Positions 1 through 12,695 of a stretch of DNA of 64,000 nucleotides are shown here, one piece after another. Position 1 is the stretch's first letter, and the number at the start of each line of letters is the position of its first letter. The notes under the pieces were generated by a model. That model did not search any database. It saw nothing but the letters and a program-made list of their open reading frames with translations, and was not told where the DNA came from. The DNA lies in the NCBI GenBank assembly GCA_023376005.1, contig CM042156.1, positions 50,785,221 through 50,849,220 of the forward strand. The letters run 5' to 3'. This stretch comes from Doryteuthis pealeii (taxonomy: Eukaryota; Mollusca; Cephalopoda; Myopsida; Loliginidae). Made by a program: the position numbers and the translations under genes.

Positions 1-478
1 AAATTTGAACATGCAGCATTAGATAGTCCTCATTGTTTTTAAAACAAGTTTTAATAAATACATAACTGGTATTATATATCTATATATAGTTTGTTTTATT
101 TTAATACATATTTAAAGTTTACATTTCAAATTGTTTTATTTTTTAATCCTTTAATGAATTTGATGATTTTACTTACTTAGGGTACAAACTCGCTGACATT
201 GAATTTTTTACTCCCACCGCTCCCCAGGCAATATGTTTCAAAAATCTATTTTTACATCGCCCGGAAGGTGTTTTTTATAAAAAAAAATTTGTACAAGTAG
301 CGTTAATGTATTTCTTAAATAGTTCTTTAATTTTTGTAATGTAGTTTCTCTTGTAGAAGCCAGATCAATGCATTCAGAGAGAATATTTTTATCAAGTATA
401 CACTTTGGCAGGGATGACACATTGGTTGCTGTTCCTTTATGATCACGTAAGAACGTTTGTTTGAACTATGAGTAATTC
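1..478. other. AT-rich stretch, no gene seen
   Basis: Low-complexity AT-rich sequence with only short chance open frames. Nothing recognisable. Confidence 0.6.
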
Positions 479-1231
479 CATGACACCCACTTCAATGTTT
501 CTGAAATTTTGTACAGATATGGAGTATGTTAAAGTTAGACAATACCTAAAATTTGAGCTTACAATTTCAAAAATTAGCGGAGTTATGTCGATTTTTAACT
601 CTCCAAATTTGGATGGGGTCGTGAAATATGGTGGCTTTTTGTAATCTATTTTTGCCTGTAAAAGGAAGTTGAGAGCTTCCCTATTCCTAAAAATTGGTTT
701 ATAAAAACATTTTTGCCCAAGGAACCTAAAAGAGCTATCAAACAATTCTTAAATTTAACCAATTTTAAGTTATTCATGAATTCTGATTTGCAAAATTTTA
801 ACTGATGCTGGAGCTTCAGTTCTGAGCAAAAACCAAACTACCTTTTTTGATAAAAAATAATGTTTAATATATGTGAAATAATAATAGAATTTTTTTTTCA
901 TAGATTCAGTGCCACATTGAGATATTGATCTTGCTATGAAAAAATCAGAAATCACCAATAAATTAAAATTGGTTGACTTTAAGACTTTTTTGTTAGCCTA
1001 AAATGCTTTTATAAACCAATTTTTAGGAGTAGGAAAGCTCTAGAACCCATTTTACAGACAAAAATAGATTACAAAACGTCGTCATTTTTCGCGAACCCCA
1101 CCAACTTTGGAGAGTTAAAATCGACATAACTCCGCTAATTTTTAAAATTGGAAGCTCAAATTTTGGGGATTGTCTAACGTTAACATGGTCCTTCCTGGAA
1201 AAAATCAGGAAAATTGAAGGCAGTGGGTGAC
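479..1231. repeat. Foldback repeat, family G, copy 1
   Basis: The arm 479-766 is the diverged reverse complement of 957-1231; both contain the phrase AACTCCGCTAATTTTT in opposite orientation. The spacer 767-956 is AT-rich. A second copy lies at 45985-46500. A frame of about 100 codons on the minus strand (443-745) overlaps the left arm. Its peptide recurs in the second copy with frameshifts, so I treat it as a by-product of the repeat. Probably a non-autonomous foldback or palindromic element; class unknown. Confidence 0.75.
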
Positions 1232-2619
1232 AATTTTACTTTTTTCTGAATGATTTGACATGGAATTGCCCCTATGTGATGGATAGTATTACATCTTTTC
1301 GCCTTTTTCTGAAGCTTTGTTTCCATTCTCTTAAAGTAAGTTCGATTTCAAGAAGCCTCCTATATTTATTGCACTTCCAGTTATGTTTTTTATTGTATAC
1401 TAGCAAATATATGCACCCTCCGGGTGCAAGTATTTAAGTTTTGATATAATATAATATCATATTAAATTAGAAAGGCTAATGAAACTGACTAAGAATGCAG
1501 ATAAAAAGATCTGCAACAGAGGGGGTATAATCGAAAAATAGAACAACTTTGAAACTAACTATTCCATCATTTTCCATTACTCCCCTCTTTCATTGGTAAA
1601 TTTTCCTAATTTAACTATTTAGTTAAAATAGGAAGTAAAGGATAATATTACAGTTATTTCTTCTTGTAAATAAATTTCTTTTAAGATTTATCCACGAGAT
1701 TTTTGTTTATATTTCTTAAGATAAAACCAAACAATTAGAAATCAATGATACCAAGCACATATTTATTAAAATAAAATTTTAAATATCAATATGCAAATTA
1801 GCCTTCTCGTTCAAACTGTAAACCGCTATTTTGTTGTATATATAAATACAATTGCGTGTTATTAGTACGTAGATATGGTCAACAGTATTAATAATGTAAA
1901 ACAATTTTTATTAATAACTGAAGGTTTAAAAGAATGAAATCATGGAGAATTTGACGTAAATAATTAAGGGAATTGTGACTTGAGTAGTAATATAGTTTCG
2001 GTTACAGACAGAAAAACACAAAATCTCCATTATAATAAGATATTTGTTTATTTTCATCTTTAAGTCCATATATGTAATCTTGAAATGTTTTTTCCGGAAT
2101 TAAAATCACTGGGGTGAGATTTAATGTTAATGATATACAACTTTTTATTATCTATTTATTTGTAATTAATTATATGTGCATGAGCGTATCAGAGGCGAGG
2201 TAATTTGGGAACGGAGCAGAGTGAAGGAAGTGATCAAGACGTACCGAAACCTAGAGTTCCACTTGGCCGAACACGTTGCAAGGTTCACGGACAATAGTTT
2301 GACCCGTGCCGTTGCCAAATGGTAATTGGGTGACCGGAAACAATCACCCGGAAGTTCTTAAGGACGATGGGAAGACAAAATTGTCTAACGATTCGAGTTA
2401 ACAAAAGGGACGAAGGTAAGATCGAGAATGAAGCGGACATTCATTGGGGCCAGTGATGTAGAAAATGTCAGACGAATTGGCCAATAAGGGAATAAATTGA
2501 TACTCGTGTTCCTTAATTGTACCACCGTTATCGTCTTACAACACCTCTAGTTAAAAATGAGACCGTCCAAATCGTTCAGGGAAAAAACGTAAATCCTGAT
2601 TATCTGGTGTTGCTTATCC
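1232..2619. other. Unassigned AT-rich region
   Basis: No gene or repeat recognised from 1232 to about 2180. From about 2180 to 2600 base composition is more balanced, as in a decayed transposon body, but no frame is open and no motif is recognisable. Confidence 0.5.
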
Positions 2620-3120
2620 GTCGAATTCTTATTTCTAATGAGTGCCATCACCGTAGCTAAATAATGGACTCTTCCATTTTTTATTATAAATAAAGAAAAG
2701 AAAAAAGGGCATGTTATAAAAATAAATATAAGAAGAAGAAAGAAAGAAAGAAAGAAAGTAGTAGAGGAAAGATAGTGAGATGGGGAGAACGTGGGGAAGC
2801 GATAACGCTAAATTGTTTCAATCGAACATAATGAAAAGATAAAAACAGGAAAGAAAGAAAAAAAAAAGAGTGAGTGAGAGTTAAATCAATATGATTTTTT
2901 TTTACGCAGTTTTACCCATTGAACTATATTGCAATAGCTCTTAACATATGAACCGTTGTAGTAATAAACATATCTATTGTGGTATATCCACAGGTCATAC
3001 TAGTCAAGATTATTATACTTTTTACACATTGGAATATTTTACAATAGCTCTTAAGTAAGCATATCAAACATTGTAATAATTGAATTACCATACTATGGTA
3101 TATCCACAGGCCCTGCTAGT

Positions 3121-3422
3121 ATATATTTACCAAACTCCTCCGCAAGAGCAGGTTGTGACATAAGGGCAATTTCTTAAGCGGAGTTAAACATGTTTGAATT
3201 CAGAGTTTTCCTTCTCCTAGACTGGTCGCCTAACCAAGATTAAAGAGCCCAGTCTGCTCTACTATTTACCCATAGCTGGAAGGAGAATAGTAGGATTCAT
3301 ACCTTTACCAAGGGTATTAGCTCTATGGGAAATGCAAAGTGCCTCGTCGAGGATTTGAACACGTCTCGTCGTGTCCATTTTCCTACGATTATAACCATGA
3401 CGCAATCATAGGCCTCCTAGGT
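3121..3422 (-). mobile_element. SINE-B, tRNA-derived SINE insertion
   Basis: The tRNA-like head is at the high-coordinate end, as the reverse complement of GCGTGGTCTAATGGTTAGAG in better copies. The body contains TTTACCCATAGCTGG. It is flanked by exact 9-bp direct repeats CCTGCTAGT at 3112-3120 and 3423-3431. Because that motif also ends satellite units, part of the match could predate insertion. Confidence 0.8.
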
Positions 3423-3490
3423 CCTGCTAGTTACGGAATATTTTTTTTAAATAGAAATAGACTTGACGTAGATATTGATGGCCGCCCTTT

Positions 3491-3542
3491 GAAGGCCTTT
3501 AAGCTGTGTTAGTAAATTTACTAACATAGCTTAAAGGCCTTC
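3491..3542. repeat. 52-bp near-perfect palindrome
   Basis: Two 26-bp arms with no spacer and a single mismatch; arm start GAAGGCCTTTAAGCT. It can form a long cruciform or RNA hairpin. It lies in the tail following satellite units. Confidence 0.9.
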
Positions 3543-3675
3543 CTATTATTTAGATGAGGTGACGACACTCATTAGAAATAAGAATTCATCAAATAAGAGC
3601 TTCTCTACAATTAAAAATTGGATTATATAAGCATATATCAAACGTTGTAATAATTACATTATCATATTGTGGTAT

Positions 3676-4156
3676 TGTTACATAATCTATGCGGTTGCAT
3701 AAGATTATTGTCAATCCCCTGTAATTCTAAAGGGATGGCCCTTTTCATATCACGGGCGGGACTTTCCATGGAATAGTACGGAAAGCCCGCGAAAATACGT
3801 GAAGTCACGTGGGACCTGGTTAGGTCCTCAGTTTTCAGTTGGACGTCTGGCACAGAAGATGTTTCTGCCTTAACTGGAATTCACTCTGCATACGCGCGTT
3901 ATTTTAGTCAGATATTTAGTTACATGAAATGTTTAGTTAAGGAAATAAAAGTTTAAGAAAAGTAACACGGTTTTGTGATTAATGGGTGTCTTGGTAACAG
4001 GACTGATTGGAGGAAGAAATGAGCCAAGTGCGACCGATCACCAAGACGCTAGAAGAGATTAGAAGAGACCTAGAAGAACTTAAGATGTCGAAGACGCTAG
4101 AAGAACAGAAGAAGAGTACAAGAAAGAACTAAGTAAAGAAAGAAGGGTATACAACA
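3676..4156 (+). mobile_element. Solo LTR 1, 481 bp, TSD GTAT
   Basis: Starts TGTTACATAA, ends GTATACAACA, and is flanked by exact 4-bp duplications GTAT (3672-3675, 4157-4160) inside a satellite unit. Removing the LTR and one GTAT restores the unit apart from a small gap. It carries GGGACTTTCC (3758-3767), CACGTG (3806-3811) and a poly(A)-type AAATAAAAG before a TTTTGTG segment, consistent with U3-R-U5 order. There is no internal region, so it probably arose by LTR-LTR recombination. A 4-bp TSD with TG...CA ends fits Ty3/Gypsy or BEL groups; class not proven. Confidence 0.88.
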
Positions 4157-4696
4157 GTATATTCAGGTCCTGCTCGTAAAGAGAGTTAAATCAAGATAAT
4201 TATACTGTTTACTCATTGAACAATTCACAATAGCTCTTACATAAGCATATCGAACGTTGTAATAATTAAATTATCATACTGTGGTATATTCACAGGTCCT
4301 GCTCGTAGAGAGAGTTAAATCAAGATCATTATACTTTTTACGCATTGAACAATTTCGCAATAGCTCTTAAGTAAGCATATCAAATGTTGTAATAATTAAA
4401 TTATCATACTGTGGTATATCCACAGGTCCTGCTCGTAGAGAGAGTTAAATCAAGATCATTATACTTTTTACGCATTGAACAATTTAGCAATAGCTCTTAA
4501 GTAAGCATATCAAACGATGTAATAATTAAATTATCATGCTGTGGTAATCCACAGGTCCTGCTAATCATATTGTAGTATATTCACAAGTCTTGCTCGTAGA
4601 GAGAGTTAAATCAAGATCATTATACTTTTTACGCATTGAACATTTCGCAATAGCTCTTAAGTAAGCATATCAAACGATGTAATAATTAAATTATCA

Positions 4697-4947
4697 TAAA
4701 AAGGTCGTCAGGGCGGCCTAATGTCGGTATCAGCCAATCAGCGAGGGAGTCTATCCCCTTTTTAATAGTGCTAGACCAAGGAGATCATTTTAGCATCAGA
4801 GACGAAGCGCCACACCTACCATCAGCTCATCACTTTACCGCGCAGATACCTGTGCTACTTATACGCTGAGTTGGCGAGGGCCAGTATCGAACCAGAAATC
4901 TTGGGATTCCTAGCTGAACGCTCTACCGACTGAGCTAAACCGGCCCC
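4697..4947 (-). mobile_element. SINE-C, tRNA-derived SINE in satellite
   Basis: The minus strand reads GGCCGGTTTAGCTCAGTCGG with an A box and a degenerate B-box region, then the body that includes GGTAGGTGTGGCGC. It interrupts a satellite unit whose remainder resumes after 4947. Other copies are at 12018, 50138 and 53500. Confidence 0.85.
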
Positions 4948-5105
4948 TATCTGTGATATATCTACAGGTCCTGCTCGTAGAGAGAGTTAAATCAAGATTA
5001 TTATACTTTTTACGCATTGAACAATTGCAGTAGCTCTTAAGTAAACATATCAAACGTTGTAATAATTAAATTATCATACTGTGGTATATTCACAGGTCCT
5101 GCTAG

Positions 5106-5297
5106 TGAGGAAATAAATTCAACAAATAGAAAATCACTTGACATAGATCTTGAAGTTTGGTTAGTAAATCCGTTTTCGATGAGAGAAATGAAAAGTGAAA
5201 AAGTAATGTTCTGATTTTTCTGTGAATTCTCCATGGCCAAATAGAGAATGTAAAAAGATTTGTCGGGATTTAAGATTAATATTAGGAAGTTTGAACT

Positions 5298-5371
<74 letters not shown>

Positions 5372-5623
5372 GTTGGCTGAAGATGAATCCGAAGTGCCAG
5401 AACACTATGTCACTTCCTATTTTCGGATATTTCTGCGTAAATAATATAACGATATTTGCTTTCAAGAAACAGGAAAATTCTTTCCACTTTGTGTTGGAGA
5501 ATTTCCAGATTACAGTTGGCCAAGTGGGGGATGTAATCATTTTCGGTGTAACATTTGGCGATTCTATTTGCTTGAAACAACTCTTGACCCTGTCTCATGA
5601 TCTTAGCGAGATATACTGTGGTT

Positions 5624-5694
<71 letters not shown>
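5106..5694. repeat. Unique segment bracketed by CT arrays
   Basis: CT dinucleotide arrays occupy 5301-5370 and 5625-5694. The sequence between (5371-5624) is non-repetitive and open over 121 codons on plus only because of the CT runs. 5106-5165 resembles 3430-3475, the tail following the satellite. No recognisable protein. Confidence 0.6.
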
Positions 5695-5696
<2 letters not shown>

Positions 5697-6052
5697 GGAG
5701 ACGAAGAGAAATGAGAGACAAGAAAGAAGAGAGAGACATTGAGAGAAAGAGAAGACATTGAGAGAGAGACATTGGGAGAGGAGAGAGAGAGAGAATAAGT
5801 GACGAGAGAGAGAATAAGTGACGAGAGAGAGAATAAGTGCGAGAGAGATATAAGAGGAGAATATACGCTGTAAGTTAGCCTCACAGAGACGAGAGAAATG
5901 AGAGAGAGAGAAGAAGAGAGAGACTTGAGAGAGAGACATTGAGAGAGAGAGAGAGAGAATAAGTGACGAGAATAATAATAAGAGAGGGAATATACGCTGT
6001 GGTTAGCCTTCACAGAGAGAGAGAAATGAGAGAGACGAAAGAGAGAGAGACA

Positions 6053-6096
<44 letters not shown>

Positions 6097-6786
6097 AGTG
6101 ACGAGAGAGATAGTAAGAGAGAGAATATGCGCTGTGTTAGCCTCTTATCAAGAGACGAAGAGACGAGAGGGGGGAGAGAGAATAACGTGACGAGGGGGGG
6201 AGAAGAGAATAAGAGACGAGAGAGAGAGAGAATAGGAGACGAAAGACAGGGAATAAGAGAGATACGAGAGAAAAGAGAGAGAGATAAGGAGCAAGAGAGA
6301 GAGAGAGAGATAAGATAGGAAAATATACTCTGAGGTTTACCCCTCAGAGAGACGAGAAGATGAGAGCAGAGAGGAGAGAGACAGAGATGGGGAAGAATAA
6401 GATAGAGAATGAGAGAGAGTGTACAAGAGAGAGAGAGAGAAATAAGAGAGGAGAGAGAGAGTAACAGACGAAACACAGAGAATAAGTGAGACGAGTGAGA
6501 TAGAATAAGAGAGAGAGGAGAGAGAGACGAGAGGGAGAGGGAGAAAAGAGGTAAGAAAGAGAGAGGAGACATGAGAGAAAATGTGACAAGAGAGTGAGAG
6601 AATAAGAGGAAGAGAATAGAGATATAGAGATAAGCGAGTGAGAGAGAGAAACAGGAGAAATATGAGAGAGAGAATAGAGAGAGAGAGGGACAAAGAGAGA
6701 CGAAAGACAAAGATAAAGGAGGAAGGGAGAGGAGAGAGAAGAGAATAAGAGACAAAAGAGAGATAGAGAGAATAAGAGAGAGAGAA

Positions 6787-6820
<34 letters not shown>
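5697..6820. repeat. Purine-rich (GAGA) block, copy 1
   Basis: Over 1.1 kb almost entirely G and A on plus, with recurring phrases such as AATAAGTGACGAGAG. All long open frames here (up to 250 codons of Ser-Leu or Arg-Glu repeats, both strands) are composition artefacts. Confidence 0.9.
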
Positions 6821-7207
6821 CAATATAGGTGAGATGAAGATGAGATTTTTACCATTTTTTGTTTCTTTTCCTTTTTGTTTGTTTCTTTTTTTTTCTTTCT
6901 TTTTAACTGACTTCGTCCTTGTTTGGTGCGCCGGACAATGGATTGTAATTTCCTGAAGTCGATCCCTTCCCCGCCCGAAATGTGGGAACATGAAATTACT
7001 GCTGCTCTTCACTCAAAATGTCGAGCATGCCAATAAGGTGACTGGACAAATTGAAAATGCTGTATAAGGAATTGCAAAAATAGAGAAGAGCTTGGATTTC
7101 ACACTCAAAGTCGATTGGACAGTCTCAAAAGTCAGAAATTGCTTTTGGATATTATGACTGTGGTGTCCTCTTTTTGTCCCCTTTTGTTCCCTCTCCCCCT
7201 CTCTCCC

Positions 7208-7239
<32 letters not shown>

Positions 7240-7440
7240 ATCCTGTCTATCTATCTATTCTATCTTCATCAATCTCTACAGTGTCTTTATGATTTATTAA
7301 TATATATATAAGAAGATTAAAGAATTTTCACTGATAAATTATTTCTTTCATTCTCATTAAAAGCCATTTCTGTTCCTTGCTGCGTAATGATAAATTCTCT
7401 GGTTGCCAGAAATGTATATATTTGTAAAAATAATTCTAAG

Positions 7441-7986
7441 TACAGCTGATCACTACTCACTCTCTCTCTCTCTCCCTCACTCTCTCTTCTCTCTTCTCTC
7501 TCTCTCTTCTATATATATATATAGTTATAATTTATATATATATAGATATATATATATTATATGATTTTGGATGTTTGTTTATTTAGAAACGTTGCTGAAC
7601 AAAGTATAATATTAAATTTTAACTGAAGGCATCCTACAACGCATGTATCGCATCAAATTCGATACCTTTTTCTTATAGAAAATGAACTTTTTGACAAGTG
7701 TAATCCGGCAAAGGATGGCTGGTGTGTAGAACACCGTACAGACTTGTTGACTGTTACGACTGTAGGTGTTCTACACACCGAGCATCCTTGCCGGGATTAA
7801 CTGTCATAAAAGTTCATTTTCTATAGAAAGGTAATCGAATTTTATGGCTGTAGGTGCCTTCAAGTTAAAATTTAATATATAATATATATATATATATATT
7901 ATATATATATATAATATATTATATATATATATATGTGTGTGTTGTGTGTGTGTGTGTGTGTGTGTGTGTGGTGTGTCTGTGGTGTG
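7441..7986. repeat. CT/TA arrays and inverted repeat, copy 1
   Basis: CT and TA arrays (7459-7555) are followed by an inverted repeat (7591-7880) and TA then TG arrays (7878-7986). The two arms centre near 7743. This is the indel-rich version of 10401-10690. Confidence 0.8.
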
Positions 7987-8523
7987 TATCAGAGATGAAA
8001 ATTGAAAAACACACACACAAACACTGTTGTCTATTAATGTTGGGTATTTATTGGCTTATATTGCAATATTCTTATCTGTATAAGTTCTAATCAGAAGCCA
8101 ATCTGCTTGTAACGAACAAAATAGTTTTTCGTTAAATTAATATACATGAAAGATTAAAAGATCTTTGGGTAATTTATGAGGAAATGCATCCCGGTCTCCT
8201 GCCTGCAAAAATTGCTAACGCGGTGACTAATCAATAACAACCCCAGGCTCGTCGGAATTCTTGTTTATTTATCGTAATTTGTTGTAATTCTTGTTAGATA
8301 TGAAGATGGGATATATAGTTGGATAGAACTGAGATCATAGATAGCAAACAAACAAATAATATAGATAGATACGAAGCTAATGGAGATGATGGTAGATATT
8401 TTGACAAGTAAATGTATTTGGGGGTGGTCGCATTTTTTTGTCGAAGATTCTTGTTTAATTCAAACTCAAAACAAGTACATTAAGATACAAGCATGAATAA
8501 AAACTACATCTTAGTATTTAAAG
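7987..8523. other. Downstream block of duplication, copy 1
   Basis: Contains a family I segment (about 8030-8150, TATTGGCTTATATTGCAAT) and unassigned sequence with GATA-type short repeats. No coding potential seen. Confidence 0.6.
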
Positions 8524-8845
8524 AAAGAAGAGAGGACATTGAGAGGAAACGAGAGAGACATTGAGAGAGAGACCATTGGGAGAGAGAGAGAGAGAGAATA
8601 AGTGACGAGAGAGAGAATAAGTGACGAGAGAGAATAATAAGAGAGAGAATATCGCTGTAGTTAGCCCTTCACAGAGACGAGAGAAATGAGAGAGACGAGA
8701 AAGAAGAGAGAGACATTGAGAGAGAGACTTGAGAGAGAGAGAGAGAGAATAAGTGACGAGAATAATAATAAGAGAGGGAATATACGCTGTGGTTAGCCTT
8801 CACAGAGACGAGAGAAATGAGAGAGACGAGAAAGAAGAGAGAGAC

Positions 8846-8887
<42 letters not shown>

Positions 8888-9586
8888 AGTGACGAGAGAG
8901 ATAGTAAGAGAGAGAGAGAATATGCGCTGTGGTTTAGCCCTCTTCACAGAGACGAGAGAGACGAAGGGGGGAGAAGAGAATAGTGAGAGAGGAAAGAAGA
9001 AATAAGAGACGAGAGAGAGAGAGAATGGAGACGAAAGACAGGGAATAAGAGAGATACGAGAGAAAGAGAGAGAGAGAATAAGGAGCAAGAGAGAGAGAGA
9101 GAGAATAAGATAGAAAATATACTCTGAGGTTACCCCTCAGAGAGACGAGAAAGATGAGAGACAAGAGAGGAGAGAGACAGAGATGGGGAAGAATAAGATA
9201 GGAGAATGAGAGAGAGTGTAAAAGAGAGAGAGAGAGAATAAGAGAGAGAGAGAGAGAGTAACAGACGAAACACAGAGAATAAGTGAGACGAGTGAGATAG
9301 AATAAGAGAGAGAGGGGAGGAGAGACGAGAGAGAGAGGGAGAGGGAGAAAGAGGTAAGAAAGAGAGAAGAGAGACATGAGAGAAAATGTGACAAGAGAGT
9401 GAGAGAATATAAGAGAAGAGAATAGAGATATAGAATAAGCGAGTGAGAGAGAGAGAAACAAGAGAAATATGAGAGAGAGAATAAGAGAGAGAGAGGGACA
9501 AAGAGAGACGAAAGACAAAGAATAGAGGAAGGGAGAGAGAGAGAGAGAATAGAGACAAAAGAGAGAAGAGAGAATAAGAGAGAGAG

Positions 9587-9631
<45 letters not shown>
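8524..9631. repeat. Purine-rich (GAGA) block, copy 2
   Basis: Collinear with 5697-6820. Open frames are again low-complexity artefacts. Confidence 0.9.
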
Positions 9632-10400
<769 letters not shown>

Positions 10401-10685
10401 GTTGCTGAACAAAGTATATATTAAATTTTAACTTGAAGGCACCTACAACGCATGTATCGCATAAAATTCGATACCTTTTCTTATAGAAAATGAACTTTTT
10501 GACAAGTGTAATCCCGGCAAAGGATGGCTCGGTGTGTAGAACACCGTACAGACTGTTACGACTGTTACGACTGTACGGTGTTCTACACACCGAGCCATCC
10601 TTTGCCGGGATTACACTTGTCAAAAAGTTCATTTTCTATAAGAAAAGGTATCGAATTTTATGCTGTAGGTGCCTTCAAGTTAAAA

Positions 10686-10690
<5 letters not shown>
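10401..10690. repeat. Long inverted repeat, copy 2
   Basis: Arms of about 130 bp are nearly identical in reverse complement around a spacer of repeated ACTGTTACG. The arms contain GGCTCGGTGTGTAGAACACC. Because of the symmetry both strands can encode the same short peptide, so those frames are not genes. Confidence 0.92.
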
Positions 10691-10763
<73 letters not shown>

Positions 10764-11500
10764 CAGAGATGAAAATTGAAAAAACACACACACAAACACA
10801 TGTTGTCTATTAATGTTGTATTTATTGGCTTATATTGCAATATTTCTATCTGTATAAGTTCATAATCAGAGCCAATCTGTTATGTAACGAACAAAATAGT
10901 TTTTCGTTAAATTAATATACATGAAAGATTAAAGAATCTTTGGTAATTTATGAGGAAATGCATCCCGGTCTCCTGCCTCAAAAATTGCTACCCGGTGACT
11001 ATCAAAATAACAACCCCAGCTCGTCGGAATTCTTGTTTATTTATCGTAATTTGTTGTAATTTTGTTTAGATATGAAGATGGATATATAGTTTGGAATAGA
11101 CTGAGATAGATAGATAGATAAACAAACAAAATAATATAGATAGATACGAACTAATGGAGATAGATGGATAGATATTTTCGACAAGTAAATGTATTTGGGG
11201 GGGGGTGGTCGCATCTTTTTTGTCGAATTCTTGTTTATTTCAAACTAAAAACAAGACATTAAACAAGCATGAATAAAAAACAAATCTTAGTAGTTAAAGT
11301 AATATAGATAAATATGAACAAATTGAGATAGATAGATATGAAGATGGATAGTTTTGAATAGACTGAGCTGGGTCGTTATTTTAATAGTCACCGGGTAGCA
11401 ATTTTTGAGGCAGAAGACCGGGACGTACTTCCTCATAAATTAATGAATCTTCCACTGATAATTATTTCTTTTGTTCCTCATTTGAACCATCTTTGTTCCT
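10690..11500. repeat. TA/TG array, family I remnant, small foldback
   Basis: TA then TG arrays (10690-10761), then family I (10790-10930). The segment 10945-11010 is inverted at about 11365-11430 (GGTAGCAATTTTTGAGGCAG), and a family H-like piece follows at about 11450. No gene. Confidence 0.65.
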
Positions 11501-12016
11501 TGCATAGTAACGATAAAGCTTATTTATTTCCGTGGAAACTACAATAGATACAAGGATCATAGGTTAAGTAAGATTTCAGCTACACTATGTTTCCATATCG
11601 TCAGTACCAGTGTCAAATATATATTCCCAGCAATTAACAGGCATTTAACATCAGGAACAAAAAAATAAAATAAGAGAAATTGCATTCAATCCACATGTAG
11701 GTTGCTATTCATTATTAACAAACAATGTAGAGGAAGTGGGGGTGAAAATTAAGAAAAAATGTGCATTTAACTGAAAGTTTATTCTGTTCAATGGTGAAAA
11801 GTTTTTAAATGCCATCCTTGGCCAGTTGAAATGGGCTTAAAGAAAATCCTGTGTTATGGAATTCTTTGGTGAGCGTAGAAGTCCTATCCTGCGTATTGGT
11901 AAAAATCCAGTGATTTCAATCCTATGTCCGTCGTCCATGAATGTCGCAGTAATTATGGCCAGTAGAGTCGGTTTAAGTATTGTATCAGCAGCAGAGTACT
12001 GCCAGTGATTGGCCAA
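11501..12016. other. Unassigned unique sequence
   Basis: About 500 bp without recognised repeat, gene or RNA motif. Confidence 0.5.
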
Positions 12017-12017
12017 G

Positions 12018-12268
12018 GAGCCGGGTTAGCTCAGTCGGTAGAGCGTTCGGCTAGAAACCACAAGGTTCCTAGTTCGATACCGGTCCCCGCCAACTCAGCG
12101 TATGAGTAGCACAGGATCTATGCGGTAAAGTAAGGAGCTCATGGTAGGTGTGGCGCTCCACCTCAGATGCTAAAACAATCTCCTTGGTCTAGCGCTATTG
12201 AAAAGGGAATAGACTCCCTCGCTGACTGGCTGATACCGACTTTAGGCCGCCCCGACGACTTTACTTAT
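12018..12268 (+). mobile_element. SINE-C, tRNA-derived SINE
   Basis: The head has a good A box TTAGCTCAGTCGG (12026-12038) and B box GTTCGATACC (12073-12082), so Pol III transcription is plausible. The body matches the copies at 4697, 50138 and 53500, including TAGACTCCCTCGCTGACTGG. It lacks the 3' structure of a real tRNA. Confidence 0.88.
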
Positions 12269-12315
12269 ATAAGTTGGAGCGACGATCTATCATACATCTT
12301 ATATTCAGAAATACT

Positions 12316-12612
12316 GTTGGAGGCGCGTGGTCTAATGGTTAGAGTCATAGGAAATGGACTCGTCGACCCTAGTTCAATTCCTGGACGAAACTGTTTTAAT
12401 TTCATATAGCACTAATACCCTTGGGAAAGATATGAATCCAATTCTTTCTCCAGCTATGGATAAATAGCAGGGCAGACTGGGCTCTTTAACCATGGCTAGG
12501 TAACCAGTCTAGGAGAAGGAAAACTCTGAATTCAAACCTGTTAAACTCCGCTTAAGAAATTGGCCTTGTGTCACATCCTGCTCGTGCGGAGGGGTTGGTA
12601 AATAGATATATC
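12316..12612 (+). mobile_element. SINE-B, full-length with 10-bp TSD
   Basis: A box TGGTCTAATGG (12328-12338) and B box GTTCAATTC (12372-12380) are followed by the body (GGTAACCAGTCTAGGAGAAG) and a T/A-rich tail. Exact 10-bp direct repeats CAGAAATACT lie at 12306-12315 and 12613-12622. This is the best copy for the family consensus head. Confidence 0.92.
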
Positions 12613-12695
12613 CAGAAATACTCAACAAATGGCCTTGTGTTCACTGCATATTATTATTGCATTATTAGTTCTTTTCAATATCATTATTCTTAATA

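Larger units (their letters stand above)
2621..3589. repeat. Inverted end pair around satellite units
   Basis: About 45 bp at 2623-2667 matches the reverse complement of 3541-3587, both containing TTATTTCTAATGAGTG. This resembles terminal inverted repeats of a non-autonomous DNA element enclosing the first satellite units. No convincing target duplication is visible, so the boundary interpretation is uncertain. Confidence 0.4.
2880..5105 (+). repeat. Interrupted satellite array, unit about 127 bp
   Basis: At least seven head-to-tail units share the phrases GAGTTAAATCAAGAT, ATAGCTCTTAAGTAAGCATA and the hairpin CTGTGG-TATAT-CCACAG followed by GGTCCTGCT. The best units lie at about 4161-4310, 4311-4437, 4438-4562 and 4563-4697. 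The array is split by a SINE (3121-3422), a solo LTR (3676-4156) and a second SINE (4697-4947). Related sequence recurs at 42590-43090 in both orientations. The hairpin in every unit suggests the satellite grew inside a mobile element. Confidence 0.85.

Noticed and set aside
2990..3431. Helitron 3' end: hairpin CTGTGG-CCACAG followed by CTAG and T
   Set aside because: Homologous sequence continues past CTAGT at both 3431 and 5105, so CTAG is not the element end.
5622..7012. Long open frames of Ser-Leu or Arg-Glu repeats on both strands (also 8669-9750, 52102-52383)
   Set aside because: Produced by GA/CT microsatellites, which stay open in several frames on both strands; no non-repetitive coding part.
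12018..12090. Functional tRNA genes at SINE heads (also 4930, 12322, 50138)
   Set aside because: A and B boxes are present, but no acceptor stem closes and a conserved SINE body follows.
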